A stretch of 54,921 nucleotides of DNA. Origin: Acetobacteraceae bacterium AT-5844 (lineage in GTDB: Bacteria; Pseudomonadota; Alphaproteobacteria; Acetobacterales; Acetobacteraceae). Below, in pieces: positions 46,910 to 54,705 of this stretch. The stretch covers positions 1 to 54,921 of the forward strand of contig JH599940.1 of the NCBI GenBank assembly GCA_000245075.1, read 5' to 3'. The translations under genes were made by a program, and so were the position numbers. The notes beneath the pieces are model-generated. The model did not search any database, had not been told where the DNA came from, and saw only the letters and a program-made list of their open reading frames with translations. Numbering within the stretch: position 1 is the stretch's first letter; each line of letters opens with the position of its first letter.

Positions 46910-47671
46910 TCAGCTTTCGCCGCGGAACTGCCGGATGTTGTCGGCCGCGCCGAACGACAAGGTGCGTGTGTCGCTGCCGCAGGTAACGAAATCCCACTTT
47001 TCGGCCGCCATGCGTCGCGCATGCCCGGGCGTCAGATTGTGGACCGCAGCCATCCGTCCCGCCGCCTGGGCCTTCTGTCGGACGCTGGCGATGGCAGCGA
47101 TGGCGCGCTCATCCTCCGGCTCCGAATTCGGGTCGCCGAACAGCGAAAGGCCGAGATCGGCGGGGCCGACGTAAACGCCATCCAGACCCTCGACCGCCAG
47201 AATCTCGTCGAGCGCATCCAGCGCCCGGCGCGTCTCGATCATCGCCAGCACGAGGATCTTCTCATTGGCCGACTTCCAGTAGTCGGTGCCATGTACGAGA
47301 TTGGCGCGGAGGGGGCCAAAACTGCGCTCGCCCAACGGCGCATACCTGCACGCGGCGACCAGACGGCGGGCCTCTTCGGCCGAATTGACCATCGGGCAGA
47401 TAATGCCCATGGCGCCCGCATCCAGCAGCTTCATGATCTGGCCGGGCTCATTCCATTCCGGCCGCGCCAGCGGCACGGCGGGCGTGTTGCCAATGGCCTG
47501 AAGCATCTGGATGGCGCAGGGCACGTCGATCATCCCGTGCTGGAGATCGATCGTGATAGTGTCCCAACCGGCCTTGCCCATGATTTCGGCGCTGACCCCG
47601 GATGGAATGCTGAGCCACCCATTGAGAACGGCACGCTTTTCGGCCCGGCGCTGCCGGATGATATCGGTCAT
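46910..47671 (-). CDS. HpcH/HpaI family aldolase
   Basis: The 253-aa product is a class II metal-dependent aldolase of the 4-hydroxy-2-oxo-acid type. It shows IDLQHGMID with the catalytic His45, PLARPEW with the conserved Arg, AMIETRRALD with the metal-binding Glu and GPADLGLSLFG with the metal-binding Asp. It should split a 2-oxo-4-hydroxy acid to pyruvate and an aldehyde. ATG 47671 has GGGGGAAG upstream. With the adjoining carboxylate-binding protein it suggests a pathway for sugar acids or aromatic-derived oxo acids. Confidence 0.9.
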   Translation of the reverse strand: MTDIIRQRRAEKRAVLNGWLSIPSGVSAEIMGKAGWDTITIDLQHGMIDVPCAIQMLQAIGNTPAVPLARPEWNEPGQIMKLLDAGAMGIICPMVNSAEEARRLVAACRYAPLGERSFGPLRANLVHGTDYWKSANEKILVLAMIETRRALDALDEILAVEGLDGVYVGPADLGLSLFGDPNSEPEDERAIAAIASVRQKAQAAGRMAAVHNLTPGHARRMAAEKWDFVTCGSDTRTLSFGAADNIRQFRGES

Positions 47672-47704
47672 GAGCTTCCCCCGTGGAGGCCTTTTAGCGG
47701 CCAT

Positions 47705-47722
47705 TGATTAAACGTTTAATCA
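47705..47722. promoter_or_regulatory. Perfect 18-bp palindrome, probable LacI-type operator
   Basis: TGATTAAACGTTTAATCA is a perfect palindrome with the central CG typical of operators of LacI-family regulators. It lies in the 81-nt gap between the divergent starts of the aldolase gene (47671, minus) and the LacI gene (47753, plus), so one site can control both the catabolic genes and the regulator. Confidence 0.8.
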
Positions 47723-47752
47723 TCCAGCACATCGAACCGCTATCATGTCAAT

Positions 47753-48829
47753 ATGGAAGATCATCAAAGAAAGGCCTGCCCCCTGCCGCCCCCTGCCCTA
47801 TCCCCCACTGTCCCCCCTCCGACCATTGCCGATGTGGCGCGACACTGCGGGGTTTCCGTCGCCTCGGTCTCCAACGCTCTGTCAGGGACCGGCCGGGTCT
47901 CGGAGAAGACGCGCGAGCGGGTGCTCGAGGCAGCGAGGAAGCTCGGCTACAGCGCTTCCCCGGCCGCGCGGGCCCTCCGGATGCAGCGCAGCTGGTCCAT
48001 GGGTCTCGTCATTCCGGATATAGCCAACCCCATGTTCGGCCAGATAGCACGTGGCGCTGCCGAGGTGCTGGAGGAGGCGGGATACCACCTGCTGGTCGCC
48101 AGCCATGATGCCCGGCACGAGCGCCAGGCCGGCCAGATCCGCAACCTGGTGCAGCAGCGCGCGGATGGCGTGATCCTGCAGCCTTTCTCCTCGCTCGACG
48201 AGGAAGTGCCCATGCTGGCACGCGCCGGCATACCTCTGGTGCTACTCGCGCGCCGGCACATCGAGCAGCCTTCGGACTACGTGACAATCGACCTGCGGGG
48301 TCCATTGCTGGAGGGGCTCGCGCATTTGGCCGCGCTGGGCCACCAGCGCATCGCCCTTACGCTTCTCGGCGGACGACCCTCGACTACCGCGGACGAACGT
48401 TTCGCCATCTATTGCGGCTTCATGCGCGACCGCTTCGACACTGTGGATGAGACGTTGATCATCCGGATGGCGCACACGGATCTGGAATCAGGGCGCGCGG
48501 CAGTTCCCGCGCTGCTGGCGGCGCGCGCCACTGCGGTGATCGCCGCCAACGACATCCTGGCCCTTGGCATCCGCGACGGGCTGCGGGCCTCAGCCCTGTC
48601 GGTGCCACAGGATTTGTCGCTCCTGGCCCTGGAGGATACCTTCCTCTCTCCCTTGCCCGGTATCGAGCTCACCAGCCCTTCCCTTCCGAAGCAACAGATC
48701 GGCATGGCAGCCGCGCGGCTCATTTTGGCGCGGATCGCCGAACCGAGCCGCGCTTTCGAAACCATCGTGTTGCCCTCGCCGCTTGTTGTGCGCGGCTCCA
48801 CCGCGCCACCCCGTGTCGGCCCGACTTAG
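47753..48829 (+). CDS. LacI family transcriptional regulator
   Basis: The 358-aa product has an N-terminal helix-turn-helix (TIADVARHCGVSVASVSNAL, preceded by about 23 unrelated Pro-rich residues), the hinge helix SPAARALRM and a periplasmic-binding-like effector domain (MGLVIPDIANPMFGQIARGA, then ADGVILQPFSS, DERFAIYCGF, PQDLSLLALED). It should repress the divergent aldolase and TctC-type genes until a sugar or organic acid ligand binds. The 18-bp palindrome 30 nt upstream is its likely operator, which also implies autoregulation. Confidence 0.9.
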   Translation: MEDHQRKACPLPPPALSPTVPPPTIADVARHCGVSVASVSNALSGTGRVSEKTRERVLEAARKLGYSASPAARALRMQRSWSMGLVIPDIANPMFGQIARGAAEVLEEAGYHLLVASHDARHERQAGQIRNLVQQRADGVILQPFSSLDEEVPMLARAGIPLVLLARRHIEQPSDYVTIDLRGPLLEGLAHLAALGHQRIALTLLGGRPSTTADERFAIYCGFMRDRFDTVDETLIIRMAHTDLESGRAAVPALLAARATAVIAANDILALGIRDGLRASALSVPQDLSLLALEDTFLSPLPGIELTSPSLPKQQIGMAAARLILARIAEPSRAFETIVLPSPLVVRGSTAPPRVGPT

Positions 48830-49119
48830 CGGCCTCCTCCTTTGCTTGGTGGATAGCCGACGGTACGGCGTGAAGCTGGGAGGCGATCACGCCATTGGGG
48901 TTGATGGCGAGAAGTCGTCCACCTCATGCGGCCTCGAGTAGGTGCCTCACTCACCGCCGCTAACGATCCGCTGCAAGGCAGCGCTGACGTATGCGATATG
49001 GATTGGCAGCTGCGCGCCAGTTCCGCTCATGGACAGGGCGCAAGAAACAGCCCGATAGCGGACCTTGCATCCCGGACTTTCCTTGCCGGCTATGACATAA
49101 CCCGGCATGGCCGCTGGGA
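48830..49119. other. Spacer without a recognisable gene
   Basis: No gene can be supported in this 290-nt stretch between two convergent genes. A minus-strand frame at 48947-49129 contains VRYRAVSCALSMSGTG and LPIHIAYVSAALQRIV, which looks slightly protein-like, but it matches no family that I can name and could be chance in this GC-rich DNA. Confidence 0.5.
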
Positions 49120-49638
49120 TCAGCAGCAACCGATCGTCGGCTTGCAGCAGGTGGGCTTGGCGGCTTCCTGCTGAGCCCGATGCCTTGGCTTGCAGATTGC
49201 AGGCCGGGGCCCGAGCTCCAGCACGGCGTTGGCCGCCTCGATACGGATACCCGCGATGTCGAAGACCTGCATGGGCCGGCCGGGCGGGCCGACCTCGAAG
49301 GTCAGCCGGCTCTCCGCCTGGAGGTCCACCCGGGCGGCCACCTTCTCCAGGATGGCAAGAAACTTGCCGACCTCTAAGTGGTCCGGCTTCTCGGCCGAGG
49401 CCGGTAGGTCCTCAACCTGCAGGATGGTCTCCTGCCAGGCGTCCGGGTTGCCGCCACAGTCAAGGGTGACGAAGGACCCGGCCTTCACCTCAGTGACATG
49501 ATAGCCGGGCTGGATCCGCCGCCCATCATAGCTGATGACCAGCCGGCGCGCGCTGTAGGGCTTCAGGGCACCCAGCACAGCCCCCAGCGAGGCGTCGCCC
49601 TGGAAGCCGATAGTCAGAGGAAGAGCAGGCGCGTTCAT
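49120..49638 (-). CDS. DUF6428-like protein of the arsenic cluster
   Basis: The 172-aa product begins APALPLTIGFQGDASLGAVLGAL and contains SYDGRRIQPGYHVTEVKAGSF and DCGGNPDAWQETILQVE, as in the DUF6428 proteins often found beside ars genes (recognised from memory, not from a search). The last 30 residues hold five cysteines, ending TCCKPTIGCC, which could bind As(III) or another thiol-reactive metal. AGAGG precedes ATG 49638. The gene is divergent from arsR with 44 nt between them, and an inverted repeat in that gap should let ArsR control both. Function is not known. Confidence 0.75.
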   Translation of the reverse strand: MNAPALPLTIGFQGDASLGAVLGALKPYSARRLVISYDGRRIQPGYHVTEVKAGSFVTLDCGGNPDAWQETILQVEDLPASAEKPDHLEVGKFLAILEKVAARVDLQAESRLTFEVGPPGRPMQVFDIAGIRIEAANAVLELGPRPAICKPRHRAQQEAAKPTCCKPTIGCC

Positions 49639-49651
49639 CGCGACCTCTTTC

Positions 49652-49671
49652 ATCTCAATGCCTCTTGAGAT
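49652..49671. promoter_or_regulatory. Inverted repeat, probable ArsR operator
   Basis: ATCTCAA-TGCCTC-TTGAGAT is a perfect 7-bp inverted repeat in the 44-nt gap between the divergent DUF6428-like and arsR genes. A further TGAG follows at 49674. Size and position fit an ArsR dimer site controlling both directions. Confidence 0.7.
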
Positions 49672-49682
49672 ATTGAGGAGTT

Positions 49683-50039
49683 ATGGACGAAACGCAAGCA
49701 CTCGGTGCATTGGGCGCTCTTGCGCAGGAAACCCGCCTGCGGATTGTGCGCCTTCTGGTGACGGCAGGCCCGGACGGCATGGCAGCCGGCGCGATCGGCG
49801 AGGCCATGGACGCAACCTCGTCGCGCCTGTCCTTCCACCTCACCCACCTGGAGCAGGCCGGGCTCATCCAGTCGCGACGAGAGGGGCGGTCCATCCGCTA
49901 CTCGGCCGCCTACGACGCGCTCTCCGGCCTGATCGCCTTCCTCATGCGCGACTGTTGCCAGGGCCACCCGGAGGTCTGCACCCCGGTGGTCGCCTCGCTC
50001 TCGGCTTGCGCCTGTCCCCCTCCGGAGCCCGCGGAATGA
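49683..50039 (+). CDS. arsR: ArsR family arsenite-responsive repressor
   Basis: The 118-aa winged-helix repressor shows LAQETRLRIVRLL, the recognition helix SSRLSFHLTHLEQAGLI and the wing SRREGRSIRYS. The classical ELCVCDL metal site in the recognition helix is missing. Instead, cysteines cluster at the C-terminus: Cys91, Cys92 and Cys99, with more at 109 and 111. This is the arrangement of the Acidithiobacillus-type ArsR, where three C-terminal Cys bind As(III). Its stop overlaps the arsC start (ATGA). It is the first gene of the forward ars unit. Confidence 0.92.
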   Translation: MDETQALGALGALAQETRLRIVRLLVTAGPDGMAAGAIGEAMDATSSRLSFHLTHLEQAGLIQSRREGRSIRYSAAYDALSGLIAFLMRDCCQGHPEVCTPVVASLSACACPPPEPAE

Positions 50040-50473
50040 CGATCACGATCTACCACAACCCGGCCTGCGGGACGTCCCGCAACACCTTGGCCCTCATCCG
50101 CAACAGTGGCGAGGAGCCGGAGGTCATCGAGTACCTGAAGGTCCCCCCGACACGGGAGGAGCTGGTCGAACTCATCCGGCGCATGGGCATCCCCGTGCGC
50201 GACGTACTGCGGCAGAAGGGCACGCCCTATGAGGAGCTCGGCCTCGGCAATCCATCCCTGACTGACGACCAGTTGCTCGACGCCATGATGGCGCACCCCA
50301 TCCTCATCAACCGCCCCATCGTGGTGACGCCTCTCGGCGTGAAGCTGTGCCGGCCGTCAGAGGTCGTGCTCGACATCCTACCGAACCCGCAACGGGGCGC
50401 CTTCGCCAAGGAGGACGGCGAGCCGGTCGTCGATGCCGAGGGGCACCGCGTGAGCAAGGATTCCGCAGTATGA
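50036..50473 (+). CDS. arsC: Glutaredoxin-dependent arsenate reductase
   Basis: The 145-aa enzyme reduces arsenate to arsenite using glutathione and glutaredoxin. It is very close to plasmid R773 ArsC: HNPACGTSRNTL with catalytic Cys11, then HPILINRPIVVTPLG and RPSEVVLDIL. It overlaps arsR and acr3 by 4 nt each, so translation of the unit is probably coupled. Confidence 0.96.
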   Translation: MTITIYHNPACGTSRNTLALIRNSGEEPEVIEYLKVPPTREELVELIRRMGIPVRDVLRQKGTPYEELGLGNPSLTDDQLLDAMMAHPILINRPIVVTPLGVKLCRPSEVVLDILPNPQRGAFAKEDGEPVVDAEGHRVSKDSAV

Positions 50474-51543
50474 GCGCCGCCGCGCAAAGCGAGGACACCA
50501 TCCGGCGCCGCAAGGCCGCCATGGGCACCTTCGAGCGCTACCTGACCCTCTGGGTGGCGCTCTGCATCGTCGCCGGCATCGCGCTCGGTGCCGTGCTGCC
50601 CGGCCCGTTCCAGGCGCTCGGCCGCATGGAGGTGGCGCAGGTCAACATCCCGGTCGCCCTGCTCATCTGGGCGATGATCGTGCCGATGCTGCTCCGCGTG
50701 GACTTCGCCGCCATGGGGCAGGTCACACGCCACTGGCGCGGCATCGCCGTCACGCTCGGCATCAACTGGCTGGTGAAGCCCTTCTCCATGGCTCTGCTGG
50801 GCTGGTTGTTCATCGGCTGGCTGTTCCGGCCTTGGCTACCTGAAAGCCAGATCGACAGCTATATCGCCGGCCTCATCCTGCTCGCGGCTGCGCCTTGCAC
50901 CGCCATGGTCTTCGTCTGGTCCCGCCTGACGGATGGCGACGCGAACTTCACGCTGAGCCAGGTCGCGCTCAACGATGCCATCATGGTGGTGGCCTTCGCG
51001 CCCGTGGTCGGCCTGCTGCTCGGCCTGTCTGCCATCACGGTGCCCTGGGACACGCTGCTGCTGTCCGTGGCGCTCTACATTATCGTGCCGCTCATCGCGG
51101 CGCAGATCTGGCGTCGGTCGCTGCTCGCCTCCGGCGGCGAGCCGGCCCTCCAGCAGATGCTCAGGACGCTGAACCCGGTCTCGCTGGTGGCCCTGCTGAC
51201 CACGCTGGTGCTGCTGTTCGGCTTCCAGGGGCAGCAGATTCTCGCGCAACCGCTGGTCATCCTGCTGCTGGCGGTGCCCATCCTCATCCAGGTCTACTTC
51301 AACTCGGGGCTCGCCTATCTGCTGAACCGCCAGTGTGGCTCGGCACACAGCGTCGCGGGGCCATCTGCCCTCATCGGCGCCAGCAACTTCTTCGAGCTCG
51401 CCGTCGCGGCAGCGATCAGCCTGTTCGGGTTTGAGTCCGGCGCCGCGCTCGCCACGGTGGTCGGCGTGCTCGTCGAAGTGCCTGTTATGCTCTCGGTGGT
51501 TCACATCGTGATACGGAGCCGCAAGTGGTACGAGCGCGGATGA
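50470..51543 (+). CDS. acr3: Arsenite efflux permease, ACR3 family
   Basis: The 357-aa protein has ten membrane helices. The conserved Cys lies in LAAAPCTAMVFVWS (Cys143), and the conserved Glu in SNFFELAVAAAI; both are required in known Acr3 pumps. It exports As(III) made by ArsC. The N-terminal AAMGTFERYLTLWV is typical. The start ATG 50470 overlaps the arsC stop, and its stop overlaps the next start by 4 nt. Confidence 0.95.
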   Translation: MSAAAQSEDTIRRRKAAMGTFERYLTLWVALCIVAGIALGAVLPGPFQALGRMEVAQVNIPVALLIWAMIVPMLLRVDFAAMGQVTRHWRGIAVTLGINWLVKPFSMALLGWLFIGWLFRPWLPESQIDSYIAGLILLAAAPCTAMVFVWSRLTDGDANFTLSQVALNDAIMVVAFAPVVGLLLGLSAITVPWDTLLLSVALYIIVPLIAAQIWRRSLLASGGEPALQQMLRTLNPVSLVALLTTLVLLFGFQGQQILAQPLVILLLAVPILIQVYFNSGLAYLLNRQCGSAHSVAGPSALIGASNFFELAVAAAISLFGFESGAALATVVGVLVEVPVMLSVVHIVIRSRKWYERG

Positions 51544-52721
51544 AGTCCGTGAACCTGCCGCGGCGAGGGATAGTCACCACCACCCTTGGCCTGACGCAGA
51601 CTCTGGCCTGGGGTTCCACCTATTACCTCCCGGCAGTCTTCGCCGATCCGGTCTGCGACGCGCTGGGCCTGTCGCGCGCTTGGTTCTTCGGCATCTTCTC
51701 GGGCGCGCTGCTGCTCTCTGGCCTGGTGGGGCCAGCCGCCGGGCGGCTGATAGACACTTATGGTGGGCGGGACGTCCTCGCGGCCTCCAACATCCTCTTT
51801 GCGGTCGGCCTGGCGTTGCTCGCCGGGGCTTCTGGGCCCGTCTCGCTGGCCCTGGCCTGGGCGGTGCTCGGCATCGGCATGGGATTCGGGCTCTACGAAG
51901 CTGCTTTTGCGACGGTGACCGGGCTCTACGGGCGAGAGGCGCGCAATGCCATCACCGGCATCACCCTCTTCGCTGGCTTCGCCAGCACAGTGGGATGGCC
52001 AGCCAGCGCCTTCATGATCGATGCCCTGGGGTGGCGGGAAGCCTGCCTGGTCTGGGCCGCCTTGCATCTGGCCGTGGCGCTGCCGATGAATCGCTTCCTG
52101 GTGGCCAAGGCGCCGCCGCCTGCGCACACCGCGGCGCAGGCCGACGTCGCTCCGGATGGCGTGCCCTGGACCATGATCATCCTGGCAGCCGTCTTCGCCG
52201 CCACGGCCTTCGTCTCCACGGCGATGGCTGCCCACATGCCGCGCCTCCTCGAGGCCTTGGGCGCGACGCCCGCCGCCGCGGTCTTCGCGGCGTCGCTGAT
52301 CGGCCCGGCGCAGGTTGCAGCCCGGGTAGCGGAGTTCGCCATCCTTCGGAAGGCGTCCCCGCTCATCACGGCCCAGCTCGCCGCTGGCCTTCATCCTGTC
52401 GGGGCGGCGCTACTGGCCTTCCTGGGGCCAGTGGCCGCCGTCCCCTTCGTGCTGTTGCACGGTGCGGGGAACGGCCTGCTGACCATTGCAAAGGGAACGC
52501 TGCCGCTCGCCCTTTTTGGGCCCACTGGCTACGGCTTGAGAACGGGACTTCTGGCGGCGCCGGCGCGCCTGCTTCAGGCGGGGGCGCCACTTCTCTTCGC
52601 GCTGGTGCTGGACTCGCTCGGGCCCTTCGCCGCGCTGCTGCTGTCCGGCGCCTTCACGGCGCTGTCCCTGCTGGCGCTGTTCGCACTCCCGTCCCAAACA
52701 CGCGCCTCAGGTGCCACCTGA
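51540..52721 (+). CDS. arsK: MFS transporter of the ars operon, ArsK-like
   Basis: The 393-aa product has twelve hydrophobic segments: LGLTQTLAWGSTYYLPAVFA, SGLVGPAAGRLIDTYGGRDV (loop after helix 2) and GNGLLTIAKGTLPLALFG. It closely resembles the MFS proteins called ArsK that export arsenite, antimonite and trivalent organoarsenicals in Agrobacterium. Its start overlaps the acr3 stop by 4 nt (ATGA). An in-frame GTG at 51525 is possible but would lie inside acr3. The name rests on context and overall likeness; the substrate is not proven here. Confidence 0.75.
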   Translation: MKSVNLPRRGIVTTTLGLTQTLAWGSTYYLPAVFADPVCDALGLSRAWFFGIFSGALLLSGLVGPAAGRLIDTYGGRDVLAASNILFAVGLALLAGASGPVSLALAWAVLGIGMGFGLYEAAFATVTGLYGREARNAITGITLFAGFASTVGWPASAFMIDALGWREACLVWAALHLAVALPMNRFLVAKAPPPAHTAAQADVAPDGVPWTMIILAAVFAATAFVSTAMAAHMPRLLEALGATPAAAVFAASLIGPAQVAARVAEFAILRKASPLITAQLAAGLHPVGAALLAFLGPVAAVPFVLLHGAGNGLLTIAKGTLPLALFGPTGYGLRTGLLAAPARLLQAGAPLLFALVLDSLGPFAALLLSGAFTALSLLALFALPSQTRASGAT

Positions 52722-52960
52722 TTCCCGGGCGCAGGCGAGCGCCACGCCCTCTGAACAGCGCGCAATGACCGGTTATCGTAGCTGCGCCCCAAAGCAGATG
52801 CTGCTGCCAGCCACAGCCTGTCGAGCCGGGACACCGCCCATCTCCGCCTCACCAGCTGTCCGTTCGCGGTCGAGGACACCTTCCACCTCAACGCTGAACA
52901 ACGAGGCGACTTCCTGCCTCTGCCATGACCGATTCGCTTTATAGCGGCCTCATCCGTGCT
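52722..52960. other. Spacer between convergent genes
   Basis: I see no gene, strong hairpin or repeat in these 239 nt between arsK and the convergent TIM-barrel gene. Base composition is less GC-biased than in the flanking genes. Confidence 0.5.
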
Positions 52961-53821
52961 TCACGGCGCTTGGCAGTCGAGGCGACTTAACAGGCGTCGC
53001 GCGGCCTCGGCAGCCATACGCGCCCGTTCCTCGGGCGATAGTGCCGCGGCCCGTGCAGCGTTCGGCGCCTCGATGGCCATGGGTGTGCCGGGGGGGAAAG
53101 CCGCGACGAAGGCGTCCAGCCAGAGGCCGCCCTCGCCCGGGTAGAGGCGGCCGCCGCGTGCCTCGTCGCGCTCTCCGCCAGGCGCGGGCGGGATGGCCGG
53201 GACGTCGCAGAGATGCGCATAGGTGAACAGGCCCGGATCATACCCCGCCAGGTCGGCGGGATGCCCGCCGGAGCGGCTGAGATGGATGGCGTCCACCAGG
53301 ATTCCCGCATCGGCGGGCCGTACCTCCGCCAGCAGCTCGACGGCGTCCCGCAGGCCGCGCAGCGCGCTGTAGGGGATGAATTCCAGCATGACGCGAAGAC
53401 CGCGCGCCGCGGCCTCCTCGCAGAAGCGCGCGAAATTTCCAGCCAGCCTGCCCCGGTCAGGATCGTTGCCGACAGTCAGCACGTGGCGCACCCCGAGTTC
53501 CGCCGCGAGGTCAAGGGCCGGCCGCCAGGCCATGACATCGGTTTCGGGAAAAATCCAGAAAGCCTCGACATCCAGGATGCCGACGCCGGTGTCGCGCATC
53601 GCCGCGCGGATGCGGCGCTGGAGCGGCACGTCGCCAACCACCGGGACGATCCTGTCCGTCGGAAAAGGCGGCATGATCCGCAGCCCCACCGCATCGAAGC
53701 CCGCCGCTGCGCCGGTCTCCACCAGCGCCACCGGGTCGGCATCCATGACGGTGAAATGCGCGAGGGAGAGCAGGCGCCGGCGCACGGCCGGGGCCTGCGG
53801 CGTCTTTTCGTCGGTGGTCAT
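52961..53821 (-). CDS. Sugar phosphate isomerase/epimerase-like TIM-barrel protein
   Basis: The 286-aa product is of the AP endonuclease 2/xylose-isomerase-like TIM-barrel family. It has GFDAVGLRIMP, GVGILDVEAFWIFPETD, LRVMLEFIPYS with a metal-binding Glu, and ILVDAIHLSRSGGHPADLA with metal-binding Asp and His. Members act as isomerases, epimerases or dehydratases. Its start overlaps the dioxygenase stop by 4 nt, so it is part of the hydroxyquinol cluster. It could be a ring-modifying or oxo-acid-converting enzyme there; the reaction is unknown. Confidence 0.82.
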   Translation of the reverse strand: MTTDEKTPQAPAVRRRLLSLAHFTVMDADPVALVETGAAAGFDAVGLRIMPPFPTDRIVPVVGDVPLQRRIRAAMRDTGVGILDVEAFWIFPETDVMAWRPALDLAAELGVRHVLTVGNDPDRGRLAGNFARFCEEAAARGLRVMLEFIPYSALRGLRDAVELLAEVRPADAGILVDAIHLSRSGGHPADLAGYDPGLFTYAHLCDVPAIPPAPGGERDEARGGRLYPGEGGLWLDAFVAAFPPGTPMAIEAPNAARAAALSPEERARMAAEAARRLLSRLDCQAP

Positions 53822-54696
53822 CGGGTCGTCTCCCGTTCCGGGGCAAGGGCAAAGTCGTAGCGTAGCAGGGCGCAGGGGATATCGGCCGGGTGCCCGCCGG
53901 GCGTGGTCCCGCGTTCCTGCCGCTCCAGCGCACGGACCAACCCGTCCTTCACGCCGAAGACCACGTCGGATTCGAGGTACGGATCGCCCGCGAGGAAGAC
54001 ATGGGTGACGAGGGTCTCGCAGCCCGCGGCGCCGATCATGAAATGCACATGGGCCGGGCGATAGGGGTGCCGGCCTTGCGCCTCCAGCATCGCCCCGACC
54101 GGGCCGTCATGCGGAATGGGGTAGAAGGCGGGGACGATGCTGCGGAACCAGAAGCGCCCCTGCTCATCCGTGCGGAAACGGGCGCGCAGGTTCAGCTCCG
54201 GCACCTCGTCGCCGAGTTGCACGTCGTAGAAGCCCTCCGCGTCCGAGTGCCAGGTGTCCACCCAGGCTCCGACAGCCGGCGTGCCGTCGGGGCGACGCAC
54301 GGTGCCCTCCACGATCAGCGGCTCACCGGGCCGGCCGCCGGAGATGTCGTCGCCCAGGGCGTGTTCCGGCGGCCCTTCCACGTAGAAGGGGCCAAGCACC
54401 GTCGTCTCGGTCGCGCCGCCCGGCAGCGGATGGTTGATGGCGTCCACCAGCATGGACGCGCCGAGCGTATCGGACAGCAGGATAAATTCCTGCCTCGTAT
54501 CCGTGCAGGTCTGCCCGGTGCGGGTGAGGAAGGCGATCCCCTCGGCCCATTCGGCCTGGGTGGGGCGTACCTCCCGCAGGAAGGCGTGGAGGTGGCGCAC
54601 CAGCGCCTCGCTCACCGCCCGCACACGAGGTGACGGGGCATCCGCCAGGCGGGCGAGGACCGCGTCGGTGATCGTGTCTTCGGAAGCGTTCCGCAT
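53818..54696 (-). CDS. Intradiol ring-cleavage dioxygenase, hydroxyquinol 1,2-dioxygenase type
   Basis: The 292-aa enzyme has the N-terminal helical dimerisation domain of catechol-type dioxygenases (residues 1-95) and a catalytic beta-sandwich with LGPFYVEGPPE and VDTWHSDAEGFYDVQ. The Fe(III) ligands are read as Tyr157, Tyr192 (PAFYPIPHDGPVG), His216 and His218 (RPAHVHFMI). It cleaves hydroxyquinol to maleylacetate. The maleylacetate reductase gene immediately upstream supports this substrate over catechol. Confidence 0.88.
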   Translation of the reverse strand: MRNASEDTITDAVLARLADAPSPRVRAVSEALVRHLHAFLREVRPTQAEWAEGIAFLTRTGQTCTDTRQEFILLSDTLGASMLVDAINHPLPGGATETTVLGPFYVEGPPEHALGDDISGGRPGEPLIVEGTVRRPDGTPAVGAWVDTWHSDAEGFYDVQLGDEVPELNLRARFRTDEQGRFWFRSIVPAFYPIPHDGPVGAMLEAQGRHPYRPAHVHFMIGAAGCETLVTHVFLAGDPYLESDVVFGVKDGLVRALERQERGTTPGGHPADIPCALLRYDFALAPERETTR

Positions 54697-54705
54697 GGTG
54701 TTTCC

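Noticed and set aside
48947-49129. 60-codon minus-strand frame with protein-like sequence
   Set aside because: No family was recognised, it overlaps the 3' end of the DUF6428-like gene and has no convincing ribosome-binding site.
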